From JBOHWJ01 sp050736615 (lineage in GTDB: Bacteria > Desulfobacterota > Binatia > Binatales > Binataceae), in NCBI GenBank assembly GCA_050736615.1, contig JBOHWL010000089.1, positions 1 to 32,749 on the forward strand: a stretch of DNA of 32,749 nucleotides, given 5' to 3'. How positions within the stretch are numbered: position 1 is the stretch's first letter; the number at the start of each line of letters is the position of its first letter. A program made the position numbers and the translations under genes. This document shows positions 32,075 through 32,749 of the stretch, piece by piece. Under the pieces are notes generated by a model, which was given only the letters and a program-made list of their open reading frames with translations, was not told the origin of the DNA and did not search any database.

Positions 32075-32749
32075 ATGAACTATAATCGCGATTTTCGTTC
32101 CGGGCTGGCCCAGCCGCGCGTGAGCGCCGGACTCGTCACGACAGCCTTGATCGCGCTGCTGATTACACTGGGATTCGCCCCTGCGAGCGCGCAAACCGCC
32201 GGGCTGGCAGGGCTGCCCCAAGCGCCGGTTGCGCCCAGCCAGTCGGCGCCCAAGGCAGTCGTCCTCAATCCCGCTTACGATTTCGGCACGACGCTGAACG
32301 GCAATACAGTCAGGCATACGTTCAAAATTCGCAATGACGGCGAGGGCGCGTTGATTATCGGCGGCACCACGACCTCATGCGGATGTACCGCCGCGAAGCC
32401 AACCAAGGAACACGTGGCACCCGGGCAGGAATCGGACATTGACGTTAGTTTCGACACCCGTGGCGAAAAGGGCAGCGTCGAACGAATCATTACAGTCTTC
32501 ACCAATGATCCCGCAAATCCGCAACTACGCATGACGCTCAAAGGCGACGTCAAGCAGCAGGTTGCCGCTAATCCGCAAGAGGTCTCCTTCGGCATCGTCA
32601 AGCATGGAAGCGAACTTCAACGCACCGTGACAATCGATGACTTGATGAAGGACAAACACTTCACGGTCGGTCCGATCGCGAATTCCAATCACAACATCGC
32701 GGTGAGTGAGCAACCGCGCGCCGATGGCCAAGCGGGCGCGATGCTCAAG
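32075..32749 (+). CDS. Exported DUF1573-domain protein, N-terminal part
   Basis: The frame runs from ATG at 32075 off the window end, giving 225 residues. A signal peptide (hydrophobic stretch TTALIALLITLGFAPASA, cleavage likely after ASAQ) is followed by a proline-rich spacer. A DUF1573 domain then begins at YDFGTTLNGNTVRHTFKIRN. It carries the diagnostic TTTSCGCTAAKP cysteine pair, VAPGQESDIDVSFDTRGEKG and RIITVFTNDPANPQ, an Ig-like ASH-type fold. A second Ig-like repeat begins at PQEVSFGIVKHG. Such proteins are found in the periplasm or outer envelope; the function is unknown. It starts 100 bases after accC. Confidence 0.85.
   Translation, partial: MNYNRDFRSGLAQPRVSAGLVTTALIALLITLGFAPASAQTAGLAGLPQAPVAPSQSAPKAVVLNPAYDFGTTLNGNTVRHTFKIRNDGEGALIIGGTTTSCGCTAAKPTKEHVAPGQESDIDVSFDTRGEKGSVERIITVFTNDPANPQLRMTLKGDVKQQVAANPQEVSFGIVKHGSELQRTVTIDDLMKDKHFTVGPIANSNHNIAVSEQPRADGQAGAMLK

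Overview
The window is a GC-rich bacterial chromosome segment holding about 23 intact genes, two genes cut by the window edges, and several decayed loci. It suggests an uncultured soil or groundwater Gram-negative bacterium. The grounds are an NAD-linked molybdenum formate dehydrogenase, acnA-type aconitase, secreted M16 peptidases with signal peptides, an accB-accC pair, and a short palindromic repeat family with TGTCATTC...GAATGACA ends. A Binatota- or Desulfobacterota-like lineage comes to mind from general resemblance only; this is a low-confidence guess. No tRNA, rRNA or CRISPR array was seen.

Layout. Bases 1-270 are the end of a thiD-like kinase. A nitrate-reductase-associated family protein (289-738, minus) is divergent from the formate dehydrogenase genes fdsG-fdsB-fdsA (948-5843). 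From 5833 to about 7790 lies the wreck of an adenylate cyclase / DUF2652 / adenylate cyclase locus, with frameshifts, premature stops and one inverted piece. A small metal-sensor unit follows: a MerR regulator divergent from a 56-residue cysteine-rich protein, with a MerR-style operator between them. Then comes fdsD (8505-8741), separated from the rest of the fds genes. Two palindromic repeats (8836-9297) precede a VOC protein and an MFS transporter on the minus strand.

Bases 11190-13683 are a gene graveyard: a truncated tyrosine recombinase, a frameshifted FAD-linked oxidase, and fragments of a GNAT acetyltransferase and a luciferase-like oxidoreductase. The graveyard is bracketed by a 32-bp direct repeat. 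A minimal leader ORF and a strong terminator precede a quinone oxidoreductase (14248-15231). Next are a membrane-anchored repeat protein and acnA (16006-18774).

After acnA come a toxin-antitoxin pair whose toxin has a nonsense codon, an overlapping pair of M16 peptidases (minus), a NorD-like VWA protein, a beta-keto acid cleavage enzyme, the overlapping eno-gpmI glycolytic pair (minus) and a small ferredoxin-fold protein. The window ends with aroQ-accB-accC and the start of a DUF1573 protein.

How the genes work together. FdsGBA plus FdsD would oxidise formate and reduce NAD+. AcnA, enolase and phosphoglycerate mutase serve central carbon flow. AccB and AccC form the biotin carboxylase half of acetyl-CoA carboxylase. 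The most unusual content is the broken formate dehydrogenase operon with an altered FdsA cluster ligand, the MerR/small-protein unit, and the recombinase-associated mosaic.
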